A DNA stretch of 64,000 nucleotides from Vicinamibacterales bacterium (GTDB lineage: Bacteria; Acidobacteriota; Vicinamibacteria; Vicinamibacterales; UBA2999), in assembly GCA_030680175.1 (NCBI GenBank), contig JAUXWO010000136.1:1-64000 (forward strand), read 5' to 3'. Made by a program: the position numbers and the translations under genes. The notes under the pieces were generated by a model. That model searched no databases. It was not told the DNA's origin and worked only from the letters and a program-made list of their open reading frames with translations. Numbering within the stretch: the stretch's first letter is position 1; every line of letters begins with the position of its first letter. Positions 25,970 to 35,653 of this stretch are shown piece by piece.

Positions 25970-26935
25970 ATGATTCGATGCTTCGTCCACGCCGATGGCG
26001 CCACCCGGGAGGCGGAGCGGGTCGACCCGGCCTGGCTGGCGCCCGACAGCGGGGTGTTCGTCTGGGCCGAGATCCAGGCGCCGGACGAGGCCGACGCCCG
26101 TGTGATGCACGAGGTGTTCGGCTTCCACGCCCTCGCGATCGAGGACGCCATGGAGGCGACCCACCACCCCAAGGTGGAGGGCTACCAGGGCTATCTGTAT
26201 CTGGTGCTCCACGGCATCAACTTCAGCCCGGATGAGCACGTCTTCGACACCCACGATACCGACTTCTTCCTGGGCCCCAACTACCTTGTGACCGTGCACG
26301 ACGGGCAGCGCCGCAGCATCCGTCATGTGAGCGAGCTCTGCGCCCGGAGTCCGCGGATCATGGAGGAGGGCCCCGTCGCCCTGCTGCACCGGATCGTGGA
26401 CACCATGGCGGACCACTACCGGCCCGAGGTCGATGAGCTCGAGGACCGGATCAACGCGCTCGAAGACCTCGTCATCGAAGCGCCCGGGGGGTCGCTGATG
26501 GCCGACATCCTCGCGATCAAGCGCGACGTGTCCGGGCTGCGCCGCATCGTCATCCCCCAACGTGACGTCGTGGCGCGTCTGGCGCGCCGCGAGTTCGATC
26601 AGATCAGCCAGGAGATGGCGTACCGCTTCCGCGACGTCTACGACCAGTTCGTCCGCATGTCGGACGACGCGATGATGTACCAGGACCGGATCACGGGCAT
26701 CCTCGACGCGCACCTGGCGACGGTGTCGAACCAGCTGGCGCAGGTCTCGAAGCTGCTCGCGGTCGTGGCCGTGCTCTTCGGCCCGCTGACGGTGATTACC
26801 GGCATCTACGGCATGAACGTCGTCCTGCCGGTCCTGCCGGGCGGCGAGCCGATGCAGTTCTGGTGGGTGATGGGCTTCATGGCCCTGTCGAGCGGCGGCC
26901 TGTTCGGGCTCTTCCGGCGGATGCGCTGGCTCTGA
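25970..26935 (+). CDS. corA: CorA-type magnesium transporter
   Basis: C-terminal TM with the GMN motif ITGIYGMNVVLPVLP. Confidence 0.95.
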   Translation: MIRCFVHADGATREAERVDPAWLAPDSGVFVWAEIQAPDEADARVMHEVFGFHALAIEDAMEATHHPKVEGYQGYLYLVLHGINFSPDEHVFDTHDTDFFLGPNYLVTVHDGQRRSIRHVSELCARSPRIMEEGPVALLHRIVDTMADHYRPEVDELEDRINALEDLVIEAPGGSLMADILAIKRDVSGLRRIVIPQRDVVARLARREFDQISQEMAYRFRDVYDQFVRMSDDAMMYQDRITGILDAHLATVSNQLAQVSKLLAVVAVLFGPLTVITGIYGMNVVLPVLPGGEPMQFWWVMGFMALSSGGLFGLFRRMRWL

Positions 26936-28719
26936 TGGCGAGAATCACCAAACTGCCCGACGACCTCGCGAATCAGATCGCGGCCGGGGAGGTCGTCGAG
27001 CGGCCGGCCGCCGTCGTCAAGGAACTGGTCGAGAACGCGATCGACGCCGAGGCCCGCCGCATCGTCATCACCGTCGAGTTCGGCGGCAAGAAGCTCATTC
27101 GCGTCGAAGACGATGGCGTCGGGATGGACCCCGAGGACGCGCGGCTCTGCCTGGAACGGCATGCGACGAGCAAGATTCGCCGTGCCGACGACCTCGGAGC
27201 CATCGTGACCCTGGGCTTCCGCGGGGAGGCCCTGCCCAGCATCGCGTCCGTGTCGCACTTCCGGCTGCGCACCCGCGCGCGCGGCGCCGACAGCGGCACG
27301 GAGGTGCGGGTCAATGCCGGCCTCCTCGAATCCGTCATGGAGGCGGGCGGCCCGGAGGGGACCCTCATCGAGGTGGGCGACCTCTTCTACAATCTGCCCG
27401 CGCGCCGGAAGTTCCTCAAGTCCGACGCGGGCGAGGCCGCACAGGTCTCGCGCGTCGTCACGCAGCTGGCGATGTGCTATCCGGAGGTCGGCTTCACGCT
27501 CACCAGCGCGGGCCGCAAGGTGCTGGCGACGCCGCCGGTCGGCAGCCTGCACGATCGGCTGTACCAGGTGTATGGCGATCGGATGGACCTCGTGGAGGTG
27601 CGCAAGGAGGCGGGGGGCCTCACCCTCTTTGGCTTCGTCGCCGCGCTGGCGGAGCAGGGGCCGACCCGCGGGCCCCAGCACGTCTTCGTCAACCGGCGCA
27701 TCGTCAAGGACCGGACGATCGCGCACGCCATCCTCGACGCCTACAGCGTCTCCACCGTGAAGGAACGCAGCCCCGAGGTGCATCTCTTCCTGGAGATCCC
27801 GCCCGATCGCGTGGACGTCAACGTCCATCCGACGAAGGCCGAAGTGCGCTTCAAGGAGCAGTCGCTGGTGCACGAGATCGTGCGCCGCGGCGTGGGCGAC
27901 GCGCTCGGGCGCGGCCCCGCGCCGGAACTGCAGCTGCGTCCGTCGGATCTGCTGCCGGGACGGCCTGTCGACCAGAGCATTCCCGGCGTGCTCGGGGGGG
28001 GCATCTACACGAATCGATGGGCGCCCGGCGCAGGGGCTTCGGGGGCCACGGGGACGGAGCCGCAGGGACTCACCGGGGCTTCGGGGGCGGCGGGGACGGC
28101 GGCGGTGCCCGGGGGCGTGCCCCATGATGGGGCCTCGCCCGTGCGGCCGATGATCCCGCTGGGACAGTTCCGCGACACCTTCATCCTCGCGATCGACGAT
28201 GAGGGGGTGGCCATCATCGATCAGCATGTCGCGCATGAGCGCGTGCTGTTCGAGCGCATCATGGCGCGGCTCACGAGCGGGCCGCTCGAGAGCCAGGGGT
28301 TGCTGGTTCCCATCGTCATGGACCTGCCACCGGGGGCGCGCCAGGTGTTGACGGAGCGGCGTGAGGAACTCGCACGCTTCGGGTTCGAGATCGAACCGTT
28401 CGGGGGCGACAGCATCAAGGTGTCGGCCGTGCCGGCGCTGCTGCCGCGGGCCGAGAGCGAGGCGGCGATTCGCGCGCTGGCCGACGATCTGGACGGCCTG
28501 GACCGCGGACTGCGGATCGAAGACGGCCTGAAGCGCATCGCCGCCCTGATGGCGTGTCATGCGGCGGTCAAGGCCAATGACCGGCTCACCCACGAGAAGA
28601 TGGTCCACATCCTCGACGAGCTGCGGGCCACCGCCTACTCGACGATCTGCCCGCACGGCCGCCCCGTGATGTTGCGCATTACCCGCCGCGAGATCGAGAA
28701 GAACTTCGATCGCATCTGA
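26935..28719 (+). CDS. mutL: DNA mismatch repair protein MutL
   Basis: ITKLPDDLANQIAAGEVVERPAAVVKELVENAIDAEA, DDGVGM, GFRGEALPSIASV; C-terminal MutL domain (PHGRPVMLRITRREIEKNFDRI). Confidence 0.97.
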   Translation: MARITKLPDDLANQIAAGEVVERPAAVVKELVENAIDAEARRIVITVEFGGKKLIRVEDDGVGMDPEDARLCLERHATSKIRRADDLGAIVTLGFRGEALPSIASVSHFRLRTRARGADSGTEVRVNAGLLESVMEAGGPEGTLIEVGDLFYNLPARRKFLKSDAGEAAQVSRVVTQLAMCYPEVGFTLTSAGRKVLATPPVGSLHDRLYQVYGDRMDLVEVRKEAGGLTLFGFVAALAEQGPTRGPQHVFVNRRIVKDRTIAHAILDAYSVSTVKERSPEVHLFLEIPPDRVDVNVHPTKAEVRFKEQSLVHEIVRRGVGDALGRGPAPELQLRPSDLLPGRPVDQSIPGVLGGGIYTNRWAPGAGASGATGTEPQGLTGASGAAGTAAVPGGVPHDGASPVRPMIPLGQFRDTFILAIDDEGVAIIDQHVAHERVLFERIMARLTSGPLESQGLLVPIVMDLPPGARQVLTERREELARFGFEIEPFGGDSIKVSAVPALLPRAESEAAIRALADDLDGLDRGLRIEDGLKRIAALMACHAAVKANDRLTHEKMVHILDELRATAYSTICPHGRPVMLRITRREIEKNFDRI

Positions 28720-28731
28720 TAGGATGCGCGC

Positions 28732-30228
28732 GTGTTGACCGCGGAGGCGCACGCGCGCGACATGGCCGGACCCGCGCCGGGCGCCGGACCGGTGGGCCTG
28801 TTGCTGGTGCACGGGATCGGCAGCCAGGCGAGAGGGCAGTCGCTCGACGGCCTGCTCGCCGGGCTGCGCGCGGCGTGCGGGGACGTCCTCGTGGTCGAGC
28901 GCCGTGCCGAGGACCATGCCGTGCTCGAGGGCCTCGGGCGGCGTGTGCACGTCGTCGAGGTGTTCTGGGCCGACCTGCTGCATGGCGAGACCGTCCGCGG
29001 GACGTTCGACTTCGATCGCGTCTTCGAGGTCGTCTGGTTTCCGCTGTTCAACCATCGTCAGGGCCGCTTCGCGGCGGAAATCGTGTCGCGCGCGGTGGTG
29101 TGGCGGTGGACGTGGATCCTGGCGCCGCTCAGCGTCCTCCTGTCGGTGGGCCTGGCCGGCGCGCGCATGCTGGCCGCGATCCCGACCGGGGTGATGCGGG
29201 CGCGGGCGCGCACACCGATGACGCATCCCGGGGGCGGGTCGTTCGGCGCGCGACTCGTGGCGCGCGTGCGGGAGGCACGGCATCCCGACGCGAAGCGCAC
29301 GCTGCTCGACGATGTGCTCGATGAGGTGGTGGGGGATGTCTTCAACTACGTGCACGGCACGGGCGATGCGTTTCCGGTCGCGAGCCTCCAGAACGACACG
29401 CTGAAGGCGAACGTGGCCGGGGTGCACGCGCGCTTCATCAGCGGCGCGGAGCGCGCCGTGGCGGAGGGCTGCACGGAGATCCAGGTGCTGGCGCACAGCC
29501 TGGGCACCGTCGTTGCCTTCCGCGGCATGTGTCCGGACACGCCGGCGGGGCCGGACGCCGCGGCGCGCCTGACGCGCTTCTACACCATTGGCAGCCCCCT
29601 CGAGAAGTTCCGCTTCTTCTGGACGCGCCTGGTGGAGCGCCCGCACCACGGTCCGGCGATTGTCGCGGGGGCACGGCTCGTGGCCGCCGCCGGGCCCGGG
29701 TTGCGGTGGGACAACTTCCACAGCGCCCTCGACCTGGTGTCGGGCCGGCTCAAACCCTTCGCGGGCTGGCCGGCGCCCGTCAATCACACGGTGGCGGGCC
29801 TCGGCGGGCTGGTGACGTCGCACACGTCCTACACCGGCAGCCCGCTGCTCATCGAGATGCTGCTCGCGGGCCTGACGGGAGCCGCGCGCACGATCCAGGT
29901 GCCGTGGCCGCGCCGCGTACGGCGGCAGATCATCACCCTCGGCGAGAACCTGGTGGCGCCGGTGACCCTCGTCGCCCTGGCCCTGTTCGGATTGGGTATC
30001 CTCGGCGGGATGGCCTGGTTCACCGGGTGGCTCGTGGCCACGCCCCTCGAGTGGCTGGGCCTCGGCGGCGTCGCACAGGGCGTGCGGATCTACTTCGTGG
30101 CGTCGGTCCTGTTCGTGGCGACGGTCGTCTCCGTCGGCCTCGGCCGATCGCGGGCGCGTGAGCTGCACGCGCGGTTCTGGGCCGGGGAGGCGCGGTCCGA
30201 GTCGAGCGGCGGCGCCGAGCCCGCATGA
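28732..30228 (+). CDS. Membrane-anchored alpha/beta-hydrolase-like protein
   Basis: LLLVHGIGSQARGQS, nucleophile-elbow-like VLAHSLGTVVAF, internal and C-terminal TM segments. Confidence 0.65.
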   Translation: MLTAEAHARDMAGPAPGAGPVGLLLVHGIGSQARGQSLDGLLAGLRAACGDVLVVERRAEDHAVLEGLGRRVHVVEVFWADLLHGETVRGTFDFDRVFEVVWFPLFNHRQGRFAAEIVSRAVVWRWTWILAPLSVLLSVGLAGARMLAAIPTGVMRARARTPMTHPGGGSFGARLVARVREARHPDAKRTLLDDVLDEVVGDVFNYVHGTGDAFPVASLQNDTLKANVAGVHARFISGAERAVAEGCTEIQVLAHSLGTVVAFRGMCPDTPAGPDAAARLTRFYTIGSPLEKFRFFWTRLVERPHHGPAIVAGARLVAAAGPGLRWDNFHSALDLVSGRLKPFAGWPAPVNHTVAGLGGLVTSHTSYTGSPLLIEMLLAGLTGAARTIQVPWPRRVRRQIITLGENLVAPVTLVALALFGLGILGGMAWFTGWLVATPLEWLGLGGVAQGVRIYFVASVLFVATVVSVGLGRSRARELHARFWAGEARSESSGGAEPA

Positions 30229-30319
30229 CGGCCCGGGCGAGGTTCAGGTGATCGCGGGCTCGGTGCTCGCCGTGGTGATCGTGGGCGCGCACCTGAAGGC
30301 CTGGATGGTGCGCTGACCC

Positions 30320-31678
30320 TCACTCCTCGCGCCGCGGTGCCTGCGCGCGCCGCTCGCGCTTGATGGCGTTCCAGCCATCGAGGCGCCGCTTGATCTCCTT
30401 CTCGAATCCGCGCTCGGGCGGCGTGTAGAACTGCCGGCCGCGCAGGCGTTCGGGGAGGCAGTCCATGTCGGTGACGGCCTCGGCGTCGTCATGCGCGTAC
30501 TGGTAGCCCTTGCCGTAGTCGAGCTGCTGCATCAGCCGCGTCGGCGCGTTGCGCAGATGCAGGGGCACGGGTTCCGCCACGTCGCGTCCCGCCGCCTCGG
30601 CCGCGGCGGTGTACGCGGCGTAGACGGCGTGGCTCTTGGGCGCCGTTGCGAGGTAGAGCGCGGCCTGCGCGAGCGCCGTGTTGCCTTCCGGCATCCCGAG
30701 GAAGTGCACGGCCTCCTTGGCCGCCACCGCCACCGTCAGCGCCTGCGGGTCGGCGTTGCCGACATCCTCGGAGGCGAAGCGCACCAGCCGCCGGGCGATG
30801 TAGAGCGGGTCCTCGCCGGCTTCGACCATGCGCGCCAGCCAGTAGACCGACGCATCGGGGTCGCTGTTGCGCATCGACTTGTGCAGCGCCGAGATGATGT
30901 TGAAGTGCTGCTCGCCGCCCTTGTCGTAGAGCAGCATGCGCCGCTGCATCATGCTCTCGAGGAGCGGCAGGTCGACGCGCGCCGGGCCGGTGGCCTGCGG
31001 CGCCGACGAGACCGCCAGGTGCAACAGGTTGAGCGCCGAGCGGGCGTCGCCGCTCGAGAGCCGCGCCATGGCGGCCAGCGCCTCGGGCGTGACCTCGGGC
31101 GCCTGGCGGCCGAGGCCGCGCTCCTCGTCCGCGACGGCCTGTTCGAGAATGCGCACGAGGGCGGCCTCGTCGAGGGGCTGGAGGACGAACACCTTGGACC
31201 GCGACAGCAGCGCCGCGTTCACCTCGAACGACGGGTTCTCCGTCGTGGCGCCGATGAGCACGATGTCTCCGGCCTCGACGCGCGGCAGGAAGGCGTCCTG
31301 CTGTGCCTTGTTGAACCGGTGGATCTCGTCGATGAAGACGATGGTGCGGCGGCCATGGCGGCGGCGCTCCGCCTCGGCCTCGGCCATCACCTCGCGAATC
31401 TCCTTGATGCCGGACAGCACGGCGCTGAAGGCGATGAAGCGCGCGCGCGTGACGTCCGCAATGATGCGGGCCAACGTGGTCTTGCCGGTGCCGGGCGGCC
31501 CCCACAGGATGATCGACTGCAGCAGGTCGCGCTCGATCGCCTCGCGCAGCGGGCGGCCGCGCCCGAGCAGGGCTTCCTGGCCGACGATCTCGTCGAGCGT
31601 GCGCGGCCGCATGCGCTCGGGTAGCGGCAGCGTGCGCGGGTCGAGCGGCCGTTCGGGTTCGTCGAAGAGGGAGGTCAT
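30320..31678 (-). CDS. rarA: Replication-associated recombination protein A (RarA/MgsA AAA ATPase)
   Basis: MRPRTLDEIVGQEALLGRGRPLR, ILWGPPGTGKTTLARIIA, VFIDEIHRFNKAQQDAFLP, RLMQQLDYGKGYQYAHDD. Confidence 0.95.
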   Translation of the reverse strand: MTSLFDEPERPLDPRTLPLPERMRPRTLDEIVGQEALLGRGRPLREAIERDLLQSIILWGPPGTGKTTLARIIADVTRARFIAFSAVLSGIKEIREVMAEAEAERRRHGRRTIVFIDEIHRFNKAQQDAFLPRVEAGDIVLIGATTENPSFEVNAALLSRSKVFVLQPLDEAALVRILEQAVADEERGLGRQAPEVTPEALAAMARLSSGDARSALNLLHLAVSSAPQATGPARVDLPLLESMMQRRMLLYDKGGEQHFNIISALHKSMRNSDPDASVYWLARMVEAGEDPLYIARRLVRFASEDVGNADPQALTVAVAAKEAVHFLGMPEGNTALAQAALYLATAPKSHAVYAAYTAAAEAAGRDVAEPVPLHLRNAPTRLMQQLDYGKGYQYAHDDAEAVTDMDCLPERLRGRQFYTPPERGFEKEIKRRLDGWNAIKRERRAQAPRREE

Positions 31679-32472
31679 CGCGTGCCGTCCACGCGCTGCC
31701 GGCGCGCTTCGTACAAGAGAAGCCCGGCCGTCACCGCGACGTTCAGCGACTCGACGGGCGCGGCCATCGGGATGGACACGAGGGTGTCGCATCGGGCGAG
31801 CAGGTCCGGCGCGAGGCCGGGGCCTTCGCCGCCGACCAGCACCGCCGTGGGTCCGGTGAGCGCGGCGTCGACGAACGGCGTCCCGCCGCGTGGCGCCGTG
31901 GCGACGAGGCGGAGGCCGGCCTGCTGCAGGGCATCGAGGGCGGCCGGCAGATCCGGTTCGACCACGACGGGCAGTCGCAGGCTGCTGCCCATGGCGGCCC
32001 GCAGCGCCTTCCAGCCCCACGGGTCGGCCGACGCCCCGGTGAAGACCGCGCCTGTCGCGCCCGCGGCTTCGGCGACCCTGATGGCCGCGCCGACGTTGCC
32101 GGGATCCTGGAGGGCGGCGCCGACGAGCACGAGGGCAGGGGAGGGCCGGAGCACGGCGTCGATGGCGGGATCGGGCCGCTCCGCGAGGGCGACGATCCCC
32201 GACGGCGTGCGCACCGGGCTCATCGCTTCGAGCACGTTGCCCGTCACGTGCGTCAGGGGCACGCCGCTCGCGCGCACCTCGTCGAGCAACGCGGCTTCCT
32301 CATCCGACCACGGCGCCACGGCGACGGCGACCTGCGCCAGCGGGAGGCCGGTGCGCACGGCTTCGGCCACGAGGTGCCAGCCATCGAGCAGCAGGGGCTG
32401 GTCGCGGCCGCCGCGCGCGGCCTCGCGACACGCGCGAACCAGGGGATGCTGACGGCTCGAGATCACGGACAT
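31675..32472 (-). CDS. TrmH/SpoU family RNA methyltransferase
   Basis: ALVLVGAALQDPGNVGAAIRVAEAAGATGAVF, VLVGGEGPGLAPDLLARCD, IPMAAPVESLNVAVTAGLLLYEARRQR. Confidence 0.92.
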   Translation of the reverse strand: MSVISSRQHPLVRACREAARGGRDQPLLLDGWHLVAEAVRTGLPLAQVAVAVAPWSDEEAALLDEVRASGVPLTHVTGNVLEAMSPVRTPSGIVALAERPDPAIDAVLRPSPALVLVGAALQDPGNVGAAIRVAEAAGATGAVFTGASADPWGWKALRAAMGSSLRLPVVVEPDLPAALDALQQAGLRLVATAPRGGTPFVDAALTGPTAVLVGGEGPGLAPDLLARCDTLVSIPMAAPVESLNVAVTAGLLLYEARRQRVDGTR

Positions 32473-32553
32473 CGATGCAGGGGCTCCGCCGACGATAGTA
32501 CTCCCTCCGGAGGACGCCTGGGGGGGGTGTGCTAGACTCCAGTGTTTGAACCC

Positions 32554-33024
32554 ATGAAGGAACGACTCCTCGACAGGTTTCGGGAGCAGATCGCCACGCT
32601 CGAACGCGAGCTGAAGACGGAGCTCCCCAAAGAGATCCAGCGCGCGCGCGAGCTGGGCGATCTCCGCGAGAACGCCGAGTACCAGGCGGCCAAGGAGCGG
32701 CAGAGCTACGTCCAGGCGCGCCTGGCGATGCTGCAGCGCCGGATGCACGAGATCTCGCTGATGAACCTCGACCGGATCCCGCACGGCAAGGCGGGCTTCG
32801 GGTCGACGGTCACCTTGCGCGAGTCCACCGGAAGCGAGCTCGTCTACCAGCTGGTCATGCCCGAGGACGCCGACGCCGAGAAGGGGATGATCTCGACCTC
32901 GTCGCCGATCGGCCGCGCCATTCTCAACAAGGAAGAGGGCGACGAACTGCAGGTGAGCACGCCGGCGGGCTCCCGCACCTTCGAGATCCTCAAGCTCGTC
33001 ACCATCCACGACGACGCGACGTAA
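32554..33024 (+). CDS. greA: Transcription elongation factor GreA-like
   Basis: ELKTELPKEIQRARELGDLRENAEYQAAKERQ, SPIGRAILNKEEGDEL. A GTG at 32542 is an alternative start. Confidence 0.93.
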   Translation: MKERLLDRFREQIATLERELKTELPKEIQRARELGDLRENAEYQAAKERQSYVQARLAMLQRRMHEISLMNLDRIPHGKAGFGSTVTLRESTGSELVYQLVMPEDADAEKGMISTSSPIGRAILNKEEGDELQVSTPAGSRTFEILKLVTIHDDAT

Positions 33025-33052
33025 CGGTCCCCTCGTCATCCCGGTCCCGCTC

Positions 33053-34498
33053 GTGACCGATTACCGTCATCTCTACTCCCCGGAGCGCCCCACGGCGCTG
33101 GTGCTGAGCGGCACCGGCGCCGATGGCGCGTACCACGCGGGCGTCCTCCGCGCGCTGCACGATGCCGGCGTCAAGATCGATCTGGTGGCCGGCCGCGGCG
33201 TCGGAGCGGCGAGCGCCATGTTCGCGGCCGTCGACGGTGGCGCGCGGCTGTGGGACGCACAGGGGCTGTGGCGCAGCGCCCGCACCCCGCACCTCTATCG
33301 CTGGGCCTGGCCGCTCCGAATTGTCGGGTGGAGCCTGGCGGCGAGCGGCGTGGTGCTCGTCAGCCCGCTGCTGTTTCTCGCGCTGGCCGTCATCGTCTAC
33401 CCGGCAGGGGCGCTGCTCGGCATGGCGGGGATGGAGGCGGGGGCGAGCCTCGTGGCGGCCTATGCTGAGCTGCTGCGCGCGGCGTTCGAGCCCGCGCGGC
33501 TCCCGACCTGGATCCCGCGCATGGTCACCGTGCTGGCGGGGGCCGCACTTGGCGCGATTGCCGCCGGCATTGTCTGGACGCGGTGGCGGACGCCGCTGCG
33601 ACGCCGCGCCGCGGGCAGCCGCGCCTGGCGGCTGATGGGCGCGCCCGTGGATGCCGCACCGGCCGTCAACGAGGTCACCCGCGGCCTGTGGGACCTGCTC
33701 CGCGGCGGGACGGCGATCGCCACGCCGAAGGCCGAGGACCTCAGCCAGCGGTACTGCGAGCTCCTCACCGAGAACCTGCGACAGCCGGGGTTCAAGGCGC
33801 TGCTGATGGTGGCGCACGACGTGGACGCGCAGCGGGACGTCGTCTTCGCGCTGCTGGACGAGCCGGCACGGGCCGCGGTCCTGCCCGGGCTCGGGGCGCC
33901 GGCGGCACGGCGTGCCGAGGCGTTCGATCTGGGCGGCGAGGCTCGACGGCACCTGCTGGATGCGGTGGCGGGGGCGCTCACCGTGCCGGCGGCGTGCGAC
34001 CCGCGCCTGCTGCGGTTCGGCGCGGACACGTTCTGGCGCGGCGAGACGCACCGGCTCGCGGATCGTCCGGCCAGCCTGTCGCGCGTCCTCGAGGAGGTGT
34101 CGGCGGCCGGCATCGAACAGGTGATCCTGGTGACGGCCGCGGCCGAGCCCCCGGGGCCGCACGAACTCCGTCGTCCGCGGCTCGACGGTCTCGGGCGGAT
34201 CGGCGAGCAGCTCGCGGCCGACGAAGCGGCAGCGGTCCGCGATGCCGAGCGACAGGCGATGCGGCTCTTCGAAGGGGTGTACGTGGTGCGGCCGGCCCAC
34301 AATCCCATCGGGCCGTTCGATCTCGACGGCGCCTATGATGAGCGGTCGGACCGTCATCAACGGCTGGAGGAACTGATGGAGCGCGGGTTCGAGGACGCGC
34401 ATCGGCTGTTCGTCGAGCCCGTGCTCGGCGCCTCCGGCGATCGGATCTCGGAGGAGCGCGGGGGCGGGGAGACACGATGGGAAAACACACCGACCTGA
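33053..34498 (+). CDS. Patatin-like protein with degenerate catalytic elbow
   Basis: N-terminus ALVLSGTGADGAYHAGVLRALHDAGVKIDLVAGRGVGAASAMFAAVDGG resembles the patatin oxyanion loop and nucleophile elbow; two TM segments inserted. Confidence 0.6.
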   Translation: MTDYRHLYSPERPTALVLSGTGADGAYHAGVLRALHDAGVKIDLVAGRGVGAASAMFAAVDGGARLWDAQGLWRSARTPHLYRWAWPLRIVGWSLAASGVVLVSPLLFLALAVIVYPAGALLGMAGMEAGASLVAAYAELLRAAFEPARLPTWIPRMVTVLAGAALGAIAAGIVWTRWRTPLRRRAAGSRAWRLMGAPVDAAPAVNEVTRGLWDLLRGGTAIATPKAEDLSQRYCELLTENLRQPGFKALLMVAHDVDAQRDVVFALLDEPARAAVLPGLGAPAARRAEAFDLGGEARRHLLDAVAGALTVPAACDPRLLRFGADTFWRGETHRLADRPASLSRVLEEVSAAGIEQVILVTAAAEPPGPHELRRPRLDGLGRIGEQLAADEAAAVRDAERQAMRLFEGVYVVRPAHNPIGPFDLDGAYDERSDRHQRLEELMERGFEDAHRLFVEPVLGASGDRISEERGGGETRWENTPT

Positions 34499-35646
34499 TT
34501 CATGCCGGCGAGCGGGTGTCGCTCGGGGAATCCGAGCCGCTCACGACGCCGATCTACGAGACGAGCACGTTCGTGTTCCCGTCGGCGCAGGCCGTGGAGG
34601 ACTATCAGGCGGGACGCACGCACGCGTACCTCTATTCGCGCTACGAGAACCCGACCGTGGTTGGCGTCGAGGAGAAGCTCGCACGCGTCGACGGCGCGGA
34701 GGCGGCGATCACGTTCAGCTCGGGGATGGCGGCGATCGCGACGGCGCTGCTGGGCCTGCTGAAGGCCGGCGACGAAGTCGTCTGCAGCGCCGCGATCTAC
34801 GGCGGGACCTTCCACATCCTCGAGGATCTGCTGTCGCGGTTCGGCATCCGCCACCGGTTCGTCTCGCTCGAGGCGCTCGGGACGCCCGCGGCGGTCCTCG
34901 GCCCGGACACGCGCCTCGTGTGGTTCGAGTCGCCCGTGAACCCGACGCTGCGCTGCGTGGAGATCGCGCCGGTGGCGGCGGCGTGCCGCGCCGCCGGCGT
35001 GTGGTCGGTGGTGGACAACACGTTTGCGAGCCCCATCAACCAGCCGGTGTTGTCGATGGGCGTCGATCTGTCGATGCAGAGTGCCACGAAGTACCTGGGG
35101 GGGCACAGCGACATCACGGCCGGCGTGCTCTCGGGATCGGCCTCGCTGATCGGGCCGCTTGCCAGGACACGGCGGCTGCTCGGCGGCGTGCTCGACCCGC
35201 AGCCCGCATTCGCGCTGGGAAAGAGCCTGAAGACGCTGCCCTTGCGCGTCGCGCGCCACAACAGCAATGCGCTGGCCGTGGCCGAGGCGCTCGAGGGACA
35301 TCCCGCTCTGGCGGCCGTGCACTACCCGGGCCTCCCGGGGCATCCGGACCACGCGATCGCGAAGCGCCAGATGAGCGGCTACGGCGGCATGGTCTGCCTG
35401 GATGTCGCGGCGGGGCAGGCGGCGGCGTATCGGGTGTTCGACCGCCTGCGGATCTTCCAGCGCGCCGCGAGCCTCGGCGGCGCCGAGAGCCTCTGCAGCC
35501 TGCCGGTGCTCACATCGCAGTACGGGCTGACGGACGCGGAGCTGGCCGAGGCCGGCGTGACGCGCGGCATGATGCGCCTGTCGGTCGGGCTCGAAGACGC
35601 GGAGGACCTGATCGCCGACCTGCGCCAGGCGCTCGCCGCCGCGTAG
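34477..35646 (+). CDS. Trans-sulfuration PLP enzyme (cystathionine gamma-synthase/lyase family)
   Basis: TTPIYETSTFVFPSAQ, YSRYENPTVVGVEEKLA, PLP-Lys MQSATKYLGGHSDITAGV. Confidence 0.93.
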   Translation: MGKHTDLIHAGERVSLGESEPLTTPIYETSTFVFPSAQAVEDYQAGRTHAYLYSRYENPTVVGVEEKLARVDGAEAAITFSSGMAAIATALLGLLKAGDEVVCSAAIYGGTFHILEDLLSRFGIRHRFVSLEALGTPAAVLGPDTRLVWFESPVNPTLRCVEIAPVAAACRAAGVWSVVDNTFASPINQPVLSMGVDLSMQSATKYLGGHSDITAGVLSGSASLIGPLARTRRLLGGVLDPQPAFALGKSLKTLPLRVARHNSNALAVAEALEGHPALAAVHYPGLPGHPDHAIAKRQMSGYGGMVCLDVAAGQAAAYRVFDRLRIFQRAASLGGAESLCSLPVLTSQYGLTDAELAEAGVTRGMMRLSVGLEDAEDLIADLRQALAAA

Positions 35647-35653
35647 GGGCGCC

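Noticed and set aside
28011-28130. Gly/Ala/Thr-rich repetitive stretch inside mutL
   Set aside because: Ordinary low-complexity interdomain linker between the ATPase and C-terminal domains of MutL.
26806-30168. 1120-aa ORF antisense to corA/mutL/hydrolase
   Set aside because: Low-complexity Arg/His/Asp-rich translation antisense to three well-supported genes; typical high-GC spurious ORF.
30248-30316. Possible 22-aa hydrophobic peptide (VIAGSVLAVVIVGAHLKAWMVR) between the hydrolase gene and rarA
   Set aside because: Very short, weak start context, no supporting evidence; could be chance.
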